DNA of 64,000 nucleotides from Planococcus halotolerans (GCF_003289955.1 NZ_QLZR01000008.1:106040-170039), one strand, 5' to 3'; shown: positions 1 through 9,180, counted from the first letter of the stretch. Numbers and translations are program-made. The notes: generated from the letters alone by a model not told the origin.

Positions 1-38
1 GATTGGGCTATAAATTTGAGGAGCCAAAAGCGGTATGA
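1..38 (+). CDS. phoP: 3' end of response regulator PhoP (partial)
   Basis: Only the last eleven codons are present (LGYKFEEPKAV then TGA). A GLGYKFE-type tail is the end of the winged-helix DNA-binding domain of OmpR-family response regulators. The stop overlaps the ATG of the downstream histidine kinase (ATGA), the usual translationally coupled phoP-phoR arrangement. Identity as PhoP rests mainly on the neighbouring kinase and on polA further downstream, as in B. subtilis. Confidence 0.7.
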   Translation, partial: LGYKFEEPKAV

Positions 39-1432
39 AGCCTTTTCGGCGGCGGCTGCTGAGCACTCTCCTGCTTTGGCTCGGTACACTTCTTGCCGGG
101 CTCTATATTGTTGTCATACAAATCCTTCCCTTTTATCAGGAAATGGGCAATGGCTTTGAATTTTGGTTTTTGCTGGCTGTAGTGTTCCTTGCTGCGTTTG
201 CAATTTCAGCTGTAATTGGATACCGGATCATCAAAATTCATATTGCGCCGATCGAGAATATTACAGAAACGGCAATGGAACTGGTAAAAGGCAATTACCG
301 GGCGAGAGCCTATGAGGATGCCGCAATTGGTTCAGCCCCGTTAAGCTCTACAATAAATGTGCTGGCGAGAAACCTACAGGAAATTACAGCTGTTCGTGAA
401 ATGGAACAGGAACGCCTGAAAACACTGATTGAAACTATGGGCAGCGGATTGATCATGATTGACCGGCAAGGGAAAATTTCGCTTTCCAATAAATATTTTC
501 AGAATGAATTTGAAGTGAGCAGCAATGATATTATCGGAAAATTTTATGGGGAGCTGCCAATTCCAGGAGCACTTGCGGGCTTTATCGAAAAAGTTTTTAT
601 GACTGAGACTCCAGCAAGGGAGCAATTGCAATATCAATCCGGCATCAATACCCGTGCTCTTGAGGTATACGGAGCCCCGGTTATTGGCAATCACGAACAA
701 TGGCTCGGCATAGTCATTGTTCTCCACGACATAACTGAATTAAAGCGTCTTGAACAGATCCGGAAAGATTTTGTTGCCAATGTTTCGCATGAGTTGCGCA
801 CACCGGTAACATCCATTAAGGGATTCTCGGAAACATTGATTGATGGGGCATATAAAGATGAGTCATCATTATTATCTTTTTTGGAGATTATTCAAACAGA
901 GACAAATCGTTTGGAAACATTGATCGAGGAACTGCTGGAGTTATCACGTGTTGAACAGAGTGGTTTCAAAGTCGACGCGCAGCCGACTGATATGAAGGCT
1001 GTGATTGAATATGCATTTGAAATGGTCCAGCCAGGGTTTGAAGAAAAGCAAATGAAGTTCGAGACTTCACTTGACCAAGTAACTGTGGCCGGGGATGCCA
1101 ATCGGCTGGTGCAGATTATGATGAATCTGATGGTCAATGCCCTTACATATTCTCCTCCTGAAAAAACAATAACAGTGAGATTATTCGAGAAAGGGAACCA
1201 GGCAGTGATTGAAGTGGAAGATGAAGGAATTGGCATTGAACCTTCCGAAATCAATCGTCTTTTTGAACGCTTCTACCGGGTAGATAAGGCGAGAAGCCGA
1301 AATTCCGGAGGAACCGGGCTGGGGTTGTCCATCGTCAAGCACTTAATTGAAGCGCACCACGGCAAGATAGAAGTACAGAGCACCCCAGGGAAAGGCAGCG
1401 TTTTCTCCATTTATCTGCCGATTGCTGAATGA
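35..1432 (+). CDS. phoR: PhoR-type sensor histidine kinase
   Basis: This is a 465-residue membrane sensor kinase that would autophosphorylate and pass phosphate to PhoP in phosphate limitation. Two membrane segments (about residues 12-32 and 43-66) enclose only a very short external loop. They are followed by a HAMP region (about 66-118), a PAS-like domain (about 120-235), a HisKA domain with phospho-acceptor His252 in SHELRTP, and a HATPase domain with N box (NLMVNALTYSP), G1 (DEGIGIE), F box (FERFYR) and G2 (GTGLGLSIV). B. subtilis PhoR has a large extracytoplasmic sensor domain; the near absence of one here suggests intracellular or membrane sensing. Coupled to phoP by ATGA overlap. The name PhoR rests on synteny with polA. 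Confidence 0.88.
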   Translation: MKPFRRRLLSTLLLWLGTLLAGLYIVVIQILPFYQEMGNGFEFWFLLAVVFLAAFAISAVIGYRIIKIHIAPIENITETAMELVKGNYRARAYEDAAIGSAPLSSTINVLARNLQEITAVREMEQERLKTLIETMGSGLIMIDRQGKISLSNKYFQNEFEVSSNDIIGKFYGELPIPGALAGFIEKVFMTETPAREQLQYQSGINTRALEVYGAPVIGNHEQWLGIVIVLHDITELKRLEQIRKDFVANVSHELRTPVTSIKGFSETLIDGAYKDESSLLSFLEIIQTETNRLETLIEELLELSRVEQSGFKVDAQPTDMKAVIEYAFEMVQPGFEEKQMKFETSLDQVTVAGDANRLVQIMMNLMVNALTYSPPEKTITVRLFEKGNQAVIEVEDEGIGIEPSEINRLFERFYRVDKARSRNSGGTGLGLSIVKHLIEAHHGKIEVQSTPGKGSVFSIYLPIAE

Positions 1433-1528
1433 ACTTTCAAATAAAAATACAAAGATTTACATGGCTTTAATATTGGCTTCACATAAGGGTGGTATCTTCT
1501 AATAGAACCCCCTTTCAACACCCAAAGA

Positions 1529-1566
1529 AGAAAAAGGACCTTCCACGAGGTCCTTTTTCTTTTTTT
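1529..1566 (+). terminator. Terminator after phoR
   Basis: An AAAAAGGACCT arm pairs with AGGTCCTTTTT across a short loop and runs directly into a T tract. It closes the phoPR operon before hflK. Confidence 0.85.
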
Positions 1567-1626
1567 ATGAAACTATTTATGTGCTTTTCCGTATATTTAT
1601 CATACATAAATAAGGAGGACGAAATT

Positions 1627-2604
1627 ATGACAGCAAAAAAAGTTCTGTCAATCATCGGGCTGTCTATTGGCGGCATCCTGCTGCTGGTGGCCGTTTTTAC
1701 GTCTTGGTATACGGTTGATGAATCCGAACAGGCAGTGATCATTACATTTGGTGTAGCCAATGAAACCATTGTGGAGCCCGGCCTTCATTTCAAAATGCCT
1801 TGGCCGATCCAGCGGGCGGAAATCCTTTCCAAGGAAACATACAGCCTTCAATTTGGCTATAGCCAGGATGCAGACGGGGAGATAGTGTCCTTTGACAAAG
1901 AAACAAAAATGATTACGGGTGATGAATATATTGTTCTGACCGATCTGGTCGTACAATGGAAAATCACCGATCCGAAAAAGTACCTTTTCAATGCGGAAGA
2001 GCCAAAAGAGATTCTGCATGATGCAACATCCGCATCTATCCGTTCCATTATCGGCAGCTCATTGATTGATGATGCGCTGACTTCAGGGAAAGCGGAAATC
2101 GAAGCAGACACGCGTGACCTTTTAGCATCTTTAATCGAAAAATATGATATTGGAATCTCGGTCCTTGCGGTCAAGCTGCAGGACGTCGAGTTGCCGAACG
2201 AAGAAGTGCGGGCGGCTTTCACCAATGTAACAGATGCACGCGAAACGATGAACACGAAAATCAATGAAGCCAGAAAATATGAAAACCAGAAACGAAACGA
2301 AGCACTCGGGGAGAAAGCAGCAATCAATTCCCGTGCAGAAGGGCAGAAAGTGGCAAGGGTGGAACAGGCACGCGGCGACGTAGCGGTATTTGATAAATTG
2401 TTCACTGAGTATGAAGCGAATCCGGAAGTTACAAGACAGCGATTGATTCTTGAAACACTGGAAACCGTATTGCCGAACGCCAAACTTTACATCATGAACG
2501 ACGAAGGCGGAACGATGAAATATTTGCCGCTTGGCGACAACCAGACTTTATTGCCTCCGGCTGCAGAATCTGAAACAGGGGGCGAAAACGATGGAAACGA
2601 ATAA
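1627..2604 (+). CDS. hflK: HflK-like SPFH/Band 7 membrane protein
   Basis: This 325-residue protein has one N-terminal membrane anchor (about residues 8-28), then an SPFH/Band 7 domain starting near YTVDESEQAVIITFG, followed by a charged coiled region (EARKYENQKRNEALGEKAA). In proteobacteria HflK forms a complex with HflC that cages the FtsH protease; the same role here is inferred. The start at 1627 is preceded by AAGGAGG at good spacing; an upstream in-frame start at 1489 would place the terminator hairpin inside the gene and is rejected. It overlaps hflC by 14 nt. B. subtilis lacks the pair at this position, so it is an insertion relative to the phoR-polA synteny. Confidence 0.85.
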   Translation: MTAKKVLSIIGLSIGGILLLVAVFTSWYTVDESEQAVIITFGVANETIVEPGLHFKMPWPIQRAEILSKETYSLQFGYSQDADGEIVSFDKETKMITGDEYIVLTDLVVQWKITDPKKYLFNAEEPKEILHDATSASIRSIIGSSLIDDALTSGKAEIEADTRDLLASLIEKYDIGISVLAVKLQDVELPNEEVRAAFTNVTDARETMNTKINEARKYENQKRNEALGEKAAINSRAEGQKVARVEQARGDVAVFDKLFTEYEANPEVTRQRLILETLETVLPNAKLYIMNDEGGTMKYLPLGDNQTLLPPAAESETGGENDGNE

Positions 2605-3562
2605 ACCGCAAAATGAACCAAGTAAATTTGATGCCTATAAACCTTCCAAGCCGAAAAAACAGCCAAAAGATCCGATTAACTTCAAAAAGTACTGGAAGCT
2701 GATTTTCGGTCTGTCCCTCGCTTTAATCGTATTGCTTATCCTGTTGGCCAACGTCTATGTGGTTAAGGAAAACGAGTATCGCGTGGTCCGCCAATTCGGT
2801 GAAGTGGTGGCTATCAAAGAAGATCCAGGTCTTCACATGAAGATTCCATTCATCCAGAGCCTGACAACACTTCCGAAGTATCAGATGATTTATGATGTCT
2901 CGGAAGCGGAAATCAATACACGGGATAAAAAACGGATCATCATTGATAATTATGCAGTTTGGCAGGTAGTCAACCCGCGGGAACTGATTACCAATGCGGC
3001 GACTATCGTCAATGCCGAATCCCGGATGGAAGAGTTTATCTATTCAGTGATCCGTTCAGAACTTGGCCAATTGAATTACGATGAAATAATTAACGATGAA
3101 AATTCTTCAAGAGGCAGCTTGAACGACAATGTCACAGCAAAAGTGAATGAGCTCCTGGAAAAAGACCAATATGGTATCCGTGTTACGGATGTACGCATGA
3201 AACGGACGGATCTTCCAGCGGAAAACGAGCAGTCGGTTTATACCCGAATGATTTCCGAGCGGGATTCGACAGCACAGGATTATTTATCGCAGGGAGACGC
3301 TAAAAAACGTGAAATTGAAGCGCAGGCCGACCGGGAAGCACAGGAAGTGATTGCCACTGCCCGCAAGGAAGCGGCTTTGATCCAGGCAGAAGGGGAATCT
3401 GAAGCGGCGAAAATCTACAATGAATCGTTCTCGAAAGATCCCGAGTTCTACCAATTGTACCGTTCACTCCAGTCCTATACGAAAACCATCGGCGAGGATA
3501 CTGTCATCATCCTGCCGTCCGATTCCCCATATGCCAGTGTTTTATCCGGCATAATGGAATAA
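2591..3562 (+). CDS. hflC: HflC-like SPFH/Band 7 membrane protein
   Basis: This 323-residue protein has a hydrophilic N-terminal stretch of about 35 residues, a membrane anchor (WKLIFGLSLALIVLLILLA), an SPFH domain beginning at VVKENEYRVVRQFGEV, and an alanine/glutamate-rich helical segment (QADREAQEVIATARKEAAL) typical of HflC. The start is the ATG inside the 3' end of hflK with GGGGGCG upstream, giving translational coupling and likely 1:1 assembly. In known systems HflC partners HflK to regulate FtsH; no ftsH gene is in this window. Confidence 0.85.
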   Translation: METNKPQNEPSKFDAYKPSKPKKQPKDPINFKKYWKLIFGLSLALIVLLILLANVYVVKENEYRVVRQFGEVVAIKEDPGLHMKIPFIQSLTTLPKYQMIYDVSEAEINTRDKKRIIIDNYAVWQVVNPRELITNAATIVNAESRMEEFIYSVIRSELGQLNYDEIINDENSSRGSLNDNVTAKVNELLEKDQYGIRVTDVRMKRTDLPAENEQSVYTRMISERDSTAQDYLSQGDAKKREIEAQADREAQEVIATARKEAALIQAEGESEAAKIYNESFSKDPEFYQLYRSLQSYTKTIGEDTVIILPSDSPYASVLSGIME

Positions 3563-3568
3563 AACCAG

Positions 3569-3625
3569 CCGTCATTTCTCTTCTTTTTACCCTCGTGGTA
3601 AAATAAAGGGAATGACGGTTTTTTA
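3569..3625 (+). terminator. Nested-hairpin terminator after hflC
   Basis: The outer stem CCGTCATT/AATGACGG is followed by TTTTTT. Its loop holds a second perfect hairpin (TTTTACC-CTCGT-GGTAAAA, about 3583-3604). The T tract lies 18 nt before the polA start, so polA needs readthrough or a promoter overlapping the hairpin. Confidence 0.8.
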
Positions 3626-3642
3626 TTGAAAGGGGTAATTTT

Positions 3643-6261
3643 GTGGCTAAGAAAATACTTTTACTGGACGGCAATAGCTTGGCATACCGCGCATTTTTCG
3701 CGCTGCCGCTGCTGACAAATGAAAACGGCATCCATACAAACGCTGTATACGGTTTTACGATGATGCTCCAACGAATTCTTGAAGAGGAAAAACCTACTCA
3801 TATGATGGTTGCTTTTGATGCGGGGAAGACAACTTTCCGGCACGAAACGTTTAGTGAATACAAGGGAGGGCGCCAAAAGACGCCACCCGAATTATCCGAG
3901 CAGTTCCCTTATTTACGGAAATTGATCGATGCTTATCGCATCAAGCAATATGAACTGCCAAACTACGAAGCTGATGACATCATCGGTACGTTAAGCCTGG
4001 AAGCGGAAAAGCAGGGCGACGAAGTCATTGTGATTTCGGGAGACAAGGATCTGACGCAATTGGCTTCCCCTTCAACTACGGTATATATCACCCGTAAAGG
4101 GATTACGGATATTGAAAAATATACCGTTGACCATATCAAGGAAAAATATGGTCTGACACCATTGCAGATCATTGACATGAAAGGCCTTATGGGAGATTCT
4201 TCCGACAACATCCCGGGTGTTCCCGGTGTCGGTGAAAAAACCGCGCTGAAACTGCTGGCAGCCCATGGCTCAGTGGAAGGCGTATACGAGGCGATCGAAC
4301 AGCAAAAAGGCAAGATGAAAGAAAAGCTGGTGGCCAATGAAGACTTGGCATATATCAGTAAAAAGCTTGCTACGATTGAACGCCAGGCACCGGTTGAAGT
4401 GAAAATCGATGAACTTGGTTATGAAGGTCCCGACCAGGACGAGTTGATCAGGATCTGGAACGAACTGGCTTTTAAATCATTACTTGAAAAAATGGAATAC
4501 ACGGCAGAGGAAACGGTCAAAGAAGAATTGAAATTTTCGGTGTCAACGGAAGTCCAGCCGTCAATCCTTAAAGACGAAATGGCTGTGCACCTGGAAATGT
4601 ACGATGAACATTACCACACCTGTGACCTTCTTGGCGTGGCACTGTCTGATGAGACCGACACCTATGTAATACCGATGGACGTGGCTAAAGAATCGGAAAC
4701 TTTCAAAGCATGGCTGGCAGATCCTTCGAAGAAAAAATATATGTCCGATTCGAAAGCATCCACTGCTGCATTTCTGCGCAGTGAGATTGAACTCGATGGA
4801 GTCGATTTCGATCTGATGCTCGGTGCTTATATCGTCAACCCATCACTGACCTATACCGATATGGCCAATATTGTTTTGGAATACGGCTATACAGACGTAT
4901 CCACGAATGAACAGGTCTACGGCAAAGGCGCTAAGAAAAAAGTGCCGGAAGATGACATCTTGAATGAACATATTGCCAGAAAAGCGCGGGCAATCTGGAA
5001 AGTAAGGGATATCATTATTAAAAAACTCGAAGAAAATCAGCAATTTGACCTCTATGACAAATTGGAGCTCCCCCTTGCTACAGTGCTGGGGAAAATGGAA
5101 TCACTGGGTGTTAAAGTGGACCGGGCGCAATTGTCCGATATGGGAGAAGAATTGGCTGCAAAACTGAAAACGATCGAATCAGAGATTTACAGTCTTGCTG
5201 GCCAGGAGTTCAATATTAATTCACCGAAGCAATTAGGCGTCATCCTGTTTGAAAAATTAGGCTTGCCGGCTTTAAAGAAAACCAAAACCGGTTATTCGAC
5301 AGCCGCTGATGTACTGGAAAAACTGGAAGGCCAGCACGAAATCATTTCACATATCCTGCTATACAGACAGCTCGGCAAACTTCTTTCAACTTATATAGAA
5401 GGTTTATTGAAGGAAATCCATGACGACGGCAAAATCCATACCCGTTTCCAGCAGGCTCTGACTACAACGGGCCGCTTAAGCTCGACGAATCCGAATCTGC
5501 AGAATATACCCGTGCGGCTTGAAGAAGGGCGTAAAATCAGAAAGGCGTTTGTCCCTTCTGAACCGGATTGGGTGATGGTAGCCGCGGATTATTCACAGAT
5601 CGAATTGCGCGTGCTTGCACATATGTCTGAAGATGAACGGCTGGTTCAGGCGTTTAAAGATGATCAGGATATCCACACCGCTACAGCGGCTGACGTATTC
5701 CATGTTCCATTGGAAGAAGTCACGGGCGATATGCGCCGTGCTGCCAAAGCGGTCAATTTCGGCATTGTCTATGGCATCAGTGATTATGGGTTATCCCAAA
5801 GTTTGAATATCCCCCGGAAGGAAGCGGCAGAATTCATCGATCGCTATCTGAAGAGTTTCCCGGGAGTGCAGCAATATATGACGAATATCGTCTCATCGGC
5901 GAAGAAAGACGGATTTGTTACGACATTGATGAACCGCAGACGCTATCTGCCGGATATTACGAGTTCAAACTTTAACCTTCGCAGTTTTGCGGAGCGGACA
6001 GCGATGAATACGCCGATTCAAGGAAGCGCAGCGGATATCATCAAAAAAGCGATGATTGATATGGATGAAGCACTCGAACGTGAAGGCTTAAAAGCCAATA
6101 TGCTGCTGCAAGTGCATGATGAGCTGATTTTCGAAGCGCCAAAAGACGAATTGTCCCGTTTGATGGAACTGGTTCCTAAAGTGATGGAGTCGGCAATGGC
6201 ATTGAATGTTCCATTGAAAGTCGATATCGCATCCGGCGATACATGGTATGAAACAAAATGA
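3643..6261 (+). CDS. polA: DNA polymerase I
   Basis: An 872-residue family A DNA polymerase, close to the 880 residues of B. subtilis Pol I. The N-terminal 5' nuclease domain (about 1-290) starts with KKILLLDGNSLAYRAFFALP and includes DMKGLMGDSSDNIPGVPGVG. The middle 3'-5' exonuclease-like domain (about 310-460) has lost the catalytic DTE motif (it reads VHLEMYDE), so proofreading is expected to be absent as in other Bacillales. The polymerase domain carries motif A (DYSQIELRVLAH), motif B (RRAAKAVNFGIVYG, with Phe rather than Tyr in the O helix) and motif C (QVHDEL). It acts in Okazaki fragment maturation and repair. The start is GTG with AAAGGGG upstream; mutM follows after 15 nt. Confidence 0.97.
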   Translation: MAKKILLLDGNSLAYRAFFALPLLTNENGIHTNAVYGFTMMLQRILEEEKPTHMMVAFDAGKTTFRHETFSEYKGGRQKTPPELSEQFPYLRKLIDAYRIKQYELPNYEADDIIGTLSLEAEKQGDEVIVISGDKDLTQLASPSTTVYITRKGITDIEKYTVDHIKEKYGLTPLQIIDMKGLMGDSSDNIPGVPGVGEKTALKLLAAHGSVEGVYEAIEQQKGKMKEKLVANEDLAYISKKLATIERQAPVEVKIDELGYEGPDQDELIRIWNELAFKSLLEKMEYTAEETVKEELKFSVSTEVQPSILKDEMAVHLEMYDEHYHTCDLLGVALSDETDTYVIPMDVAKESETFKAWLADPSKKKYMSDSKASTAAFLRSEIELDGVDFDLMLGAYIVNPSLTYTDMANIVLEYGYTDVSTNEQVYGKGAKKKVPEDDILNEHIARKARAIWKVRDIIIKKLEENQQFDLYDKLELPLATVLGKMESLGVKVDRAQLSDMGEELAAKLKTIESEIYSLAGQEFNINSPKQLGVILFEKLGLPALKKTKTGYSTAADVLEKLEGQHEIISHILLYRQLGKLLSTYIEGLLKEIHDDGKIHTRFQQALTTTGRLSSTNPNLQNIPVRLEEGRKIRKAFVPSEPDWVMVAADYSQIELRVLAHMSEDERLVQAFKDDQDIHTATAADVFHVPLEEVTGDMRRAAKAVNFGIVYGISDYGLSQSLNIPRKEAAEFIDRYLKSFPGVQQYMTNIVSSAKKDGFVTTLMNRRRYLPDITSSNFNLRSFAERTAMNTPIQGSAADIIKKAMIDMDEALEREGLKANMLLQVHDELIFEAPKDELSRLMELVPKVMESAMALNVPLKVDIASGDTWYETK

Positions 6262-6276
6262 TTGGAGGCCGATAAT

Positions 6277-7146
6277 ATGCCTGAACTTCCTGAAGTGGAG
6301 GGCGTGGTCCGGCAGATACGTCCCGTTGCCATCGGCAAAAAGATAGAAGATGTTTATATTTCCGATACGATCCGGCTGTCAAAAACCGGTGGCAGGGAAG
6401 CGATTCTTAAAAAAGTAGAAGCTGACAGTTTTATTGATAAAGTTAAGGGTTCGCAAATAACCAGTGTGGAACGGCGCAGCAAGTATATCTATTTCGGTCT
6501 AAGAAAAGACAGTGAATTCCTTCTGGTGAATCATCTTGGGATGTCAGGCGCCTGGTTTTATGTGGGCAGCCTGATGTCGATTCCGGAAGAGAAATTCCGG
6601 AAACATGTCCATGTTGTTTTGACGTTAAATGATGGCAATATACTGGCTTATTCGGATATCCGCCGTTTTGGGGAAATGCGGGTGTTAAATGATGAAGGGG
6701 ATTATCCACCGCTGTTGCTGATGGCACCTGAACCCTTTGATGAAAATGCCCTTCAGCATTTTCTGGATATGTCCGAAAGTCCAAAATACAGGAACAAACC
6801 GATCAAAGAAGTGATTATGGATGGGCAGGTTATTTCCGGAGCGGGCAATATATACGCTACGGAGGCTCTATTCAGCATGAAAATTCATCCGAACCGTGCT
6901 GCACATCGAATCAGCAGAAAACGCAGAACTGAACTTTTTAAAGCAGTGGTGGATATACTTTTGGAAAGCATCGAAGCCGGAGGGAGCACTATATCCGATT
7001 ACCGGAACATCAACGGAGAATCGGGAGGGATGCAAAACCGCTTCGCAATGTATGGGAAAAAACAATGCATGACTTGCGGCAGTGTGACGAAAACCTTGAA
7101 AATTGGAGGACGCACATCTGTCTACTGCCCAACATGCCAAAAATGA
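6277..7146 (+). CDS. mutM: Formamidopyrimidine-DNA glycosylase
   Basis: A 289-residue bifunctional glycosylase/AP lyase that removes 8-oxoguanine and formamidopyrimidines. The mature N-terminus PELPEVEG supplies the catalytic proline (P2) and E3, which fixes the start at this ATG (GGAGG at 6264); an in-frame TTG at 6262 would bury the proline and is rejected. NHLGMSG is conserved, and the C-terminal zinc finger shows Cys4 (CMTC...CPTC) with the GGRTSVYC loop. It lies between polA and coaE in an apparent DNA-repair operon. Confidence 0.96.
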   Translation: MPELPEVEGVVRQIRPVAIGKKIEDVYISDTIRLSKTGGREAILKKVEADSFIDKVKGSQITSVERRSKYIYFGLRKDSEFLLVNHLGMSGAWFYVGSLMSIPEEKFRKHVHVVLTLNDGNILAYSDIRRFGEMRVLNDEGDYPPLLLMAPEPFDENALQHFLDMSESPKYRNKPIKEVIMDGQVISGAGNIYATEALFSMKIHPNRAAHRISRKRRTELFKAVVDILLESIEAGGSTISDYRNINGESGGMQNRFAMYGKKQCMTCGSVTKTLKIGGRTSVYCPTCQK

Positions 7147-7155
7147 GGGCTTAAG

Positions 7156-7743
7156 ATGATCATTGGATTGACAGGAAGCATAGCGAGTGGCAAAAGTACC
7201 GTGTCAAAAATGCTTGAAGATTTAGGTTATCCGATAATTGACGCGGATTTGGTGGCGCGGAAGGTTGTTGAACCCGGTTCAGAAACACTGAAAGAGATCG
7301 AGGCATTATTCGGTTCGGAAGTAATCCGGGATGACGGTACGATGAACCGGGAAAAGGTTGGAGCATTAATTTTTTCTGATCCTGTAAAAAGAAAACAAAT
7401 GAACGACATCATCCATCCGGCGATTCGGGCGGAAATGCTGCGCCAAAGAAGTGCTTTTATGGCTGAAGGCCATCAAACAATTGTCATGGATATCCCTTTG
7501 CTTTTTGAAAGCAAACTGCAGCATTTTGTCGATAAGATACTGGTTGTCAGCGTGACGGAAGACAACCAATTGTCGAGGCTGATGGAGAGAAATGGTTTAA
7601 ATGAAAAAGACGCAAGGGCACGGATTGGCTCCCAGCTGCCAATGTCTGTAAAAGAAGAAGGAGCTGATGCCGTCATTTACAACAATGGAACCATTGAAGA
7701 AACTGCGCAGCAACTCACTGGAATTTTGAAGCAGTGGCAATAA
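7156..7743 (+). CDS. coaE: Dephospho-CoA kinase
   Basis: A 195-residue P-loop kinase catalysing the last step of coenzyme A synthesis (3'-OH phosphorylation of dephospho-CoA). The P-loop GSIASGKST is at residues 7-15, the CoaE signature DADLVARKVVEPG follows, and VMDIPLLFES lies in the CoA domain. It sits 9 nt after mutM, with only a weak GAGGGC upstream, which suggests co-translation with mutM. Confidence 0.95.
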   Translation: MIIGLTGSIASGKSTVSKMLEDLGYPIIDADLVARKVVEPGSETLKEIEALFGSEVIRDDGTMNREKVGALIFSDPVKRKQMNDIIHPAIRAEMLRQRSAFMAEGHQTIVMDIPLLFESKLQHFVDKILVVSVTEDNQLSRLMERNGLNEKDARARIGSQLPMSVKEEGADAVIYNNGTIEETAQQLTGILKQWQ

Positions 7744-7791
7744 AATTCACAAAGCTGAATTATTCGTCACTTTTTGAGGTTCTCGAATCGA

Positions 7792-7839
7792 TATAATGTG
7801 TTATACTATATAACGAAATAAAAAAATAAGTATAACTTA
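7792..7839 (+). promoter_or_regulatory. gapB -10 element and candidate CcpN operators
   Basis: A TATAAT at 7792-7797 has no strong -35. TGTGTTATACT (7797-7807) fits the CcpN consensus TRTGHYATAYW, as I recall it, at every position. A second copy on the minus strand (7829-7839, TAAGTTATACT) fits 10 of 11. The sites lie at and just downstream of the -10, where a repressor would block initiation. CcpN represses gapB and pckA in glucose-grown B. subtilis; its action here is inferred. Confidence 0.5.
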
Positions 7840-7857
7840 ATTAATGGAGGACTATAA

Positions 7858-8871
7858 ATGACAGTTTCTATTGCAATTAATGGATTTGGCCGTATAGGCC
7901 GTATGGTGTTCAGACAGGCAATCTTAATGGATGACATAACTATTTCAGCAGTAAATGCCAGCTATCCTGCTGAAACGTTGGCTCATTTGATAAAGTATGA
8001 CACAAATCACGGTACCTTCGACGGAGAAGTAAGCGCCGAAGAAGGGGCTATAATTGTTAATGGAAAACGAGTTGAATTGGTCAGCGAACGCGATCCATTG
8101 AAACTGCCATGGAAAGCAATGGGTGTGGATATTGTTATTGAAGCTACCGGGAAGTTCAATGCCCGTGATAAGGCAGCTCTTCATCTTGAAGCTGGAGCGA
8201 AAAAAGTCATCTTGACTGCTCCTGGGAAAAACGAAGATATTATGATCGTAATGGGTGTCAATGAAGATAAATTGGATATTGATAAGCACGATATCATTTC
8301 CAATGCCAGCTGCACGACGAACTGCCTTGCACCAGTTGCCAAAGTTCTCAACGATTCGTTTGGAATCGACAACGGTTTGATGACAACTGTACACGCTTAC
8401 ACGAATGACCAAAAAAACTTGGATAACCCGCATAAGGATCTTCGCCGTGCACGCGCCTGTGCCCAGTCGATCATTCCGACTTCAACCGGAGCAGCAAAAG
8501 CTTTGTCGCAAGTCCTGCCTGATCTGGAAGGGAAAATGCACGGATTGGCGCTGCGTGTACCGACACCGAACGTGTCCCTTGTTGACCTTGTGGTTGATTT
8601 GAATAAAGACGTTACGGTCGAGGAAGTCAACCAGGCCTTCATCGATGCCGCAAACGGTCCGATGAAAGGGATTTTGAATTTCACAATGGAACCGCTTGTA
8701 TCCAAAGATTTCAATACAACCACGGATTCAGCCATTGTCGATGGTCTGACTACGATGGTGATCGCAGGCCGCAAAGTGAAAGTCCTGGCATGGTATGACA
8801 ATGAATGGGGCTACTCAGCTCGGGTAATCGATCTGACAAAACGGGTCGCTTCTGCAATGAGTGTAATATAA
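7858..8871 (+). CDS. gapB: Glyceraldehyde-3-phosphate dehydrogenase, gluconeogenic GapB type
   Basis: A 337-residue GAPDH. The Rossmann fold starts INGFGRIGRMVFRQ; the catalytic cysteine is in SNASCTTNCLAP (about residue 152); WYDNEWGYSARV closes the catalytic domain. The residues after the second beta strand read VNASYPAETLAHLIKYD instead of the ND pair of glycolytic NAD-dependent GapA, pointing to the NADP-preferring GapB used in gluconeogenesis. Position between coaE and speD matches B. subtilis gapB. The upstream region has candidate CcpN sites. GGAGG lies 12 nt before the ATG. Confidence 0.92.
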   Translation: MTVSIAINGFGRIGRMVFRQAILMDDITISAVNASYPAETLAHLIKYDTNHGTFDGEVSAEEGAIIVNGKRVELVSERDPLKLPWKAMGVDIVIEATGKFNARDKAALHLEAGAKKVILTAPGKNEDIMIVMGVNEDKLDIDKHDIISNASCTTNCLAPVAKVLNDSFGIDNGLMTTVHAYTNDQKNLDNPHKDLRRARACAQSIIPTSTGAAKALSQVLPDLEGKMHGLALRVPTPNVSLVDLVVDLNKDVTVEEVNQAFIDAANGPMKGILNFTMEPLVSKDFNTTTDSAIVDGLTTMVIAGRKVKVLAWYDNEWGYSARVIDLTKRVASAMSVI

Positions 8872-8878
8872 TGACACA

Positions 8879-8917
8879 AACCACTTTTTCGTTTAGTATG
8901 AAAAAGTGGTTTTTTAT
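8879..8917 (+). terminator. gapB terminator
   Basis: AACCACTTTTTC pairs with GAAAAAGTGGTT, followed by a T tract. Confidence 0.9.
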
Positions 8918-8966
8918 TTGTAAGAAAAATCCACGAAAAAAAATAAATCTTTATCAGATTTATTTG

Positions 8967-8995
8967 TTGCATTTCAACTGAATACATCATATACT
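8967..8995 (+). promoter_or_regulatory. speD promoter
   Basis: TTGCAT and TATACT are separated by exactly 17 nt. Just upstream, 8941-8965 is a perfect 10-bp hairpin (AAATAAATCT/AGATTTATTT). The predicted transcript starts near 9002, giving a leader of about 185 nt. Confidence 0.7.
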
Positions 8996-9001
8996 ATGAT
9001 T

Positions 9002-9180
9002 CGTAGCAAAAAAAGCTACTTTCTTCCGGTCGATTCCAAAGCTCAATGAGGAATCAGGACGAAACATTTTTATTCACATGACTGCTTAAAGGGTTAGGAC
9101 CTCTTTGGACTAACTTTCCCCCGTGGTAGTCAACTTTGAATATTTTGAGCACGAAACCAAAATGATATCAAAGGGGGAAA
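9002..9180 (+). promoter_or_regulatory. Structured speD leader with Shine-Dalgarno-pairing segment
   Basis: The leader contains hairpin GTAGC/GCTAC (9003-9019), a GATTCC/GGAATC pair, and two mutually exclusive pairings: GTTAG (9093-9097) with CTAAC (9110-9114), or GACTA (9108-9112) with TAGTC (9127-9131). TTTCCCCC (9115-9122) is perfectly complementary to the Shine-Dalgarno region GGGGGAAA (9173-9180). This is what a translational riboswitch or attenuator would look like, but I do not recognise a known class and no ligand is implied by the sequence. Confidence 0.45.

Noticed and set aside
892..1254. Long antisense frames inside phoR, polA, hflK, mutS2 and other housekeeping genes
   Set aside because: They are opposite-strand shadows of strongly conserved genes, with no signals of their own.
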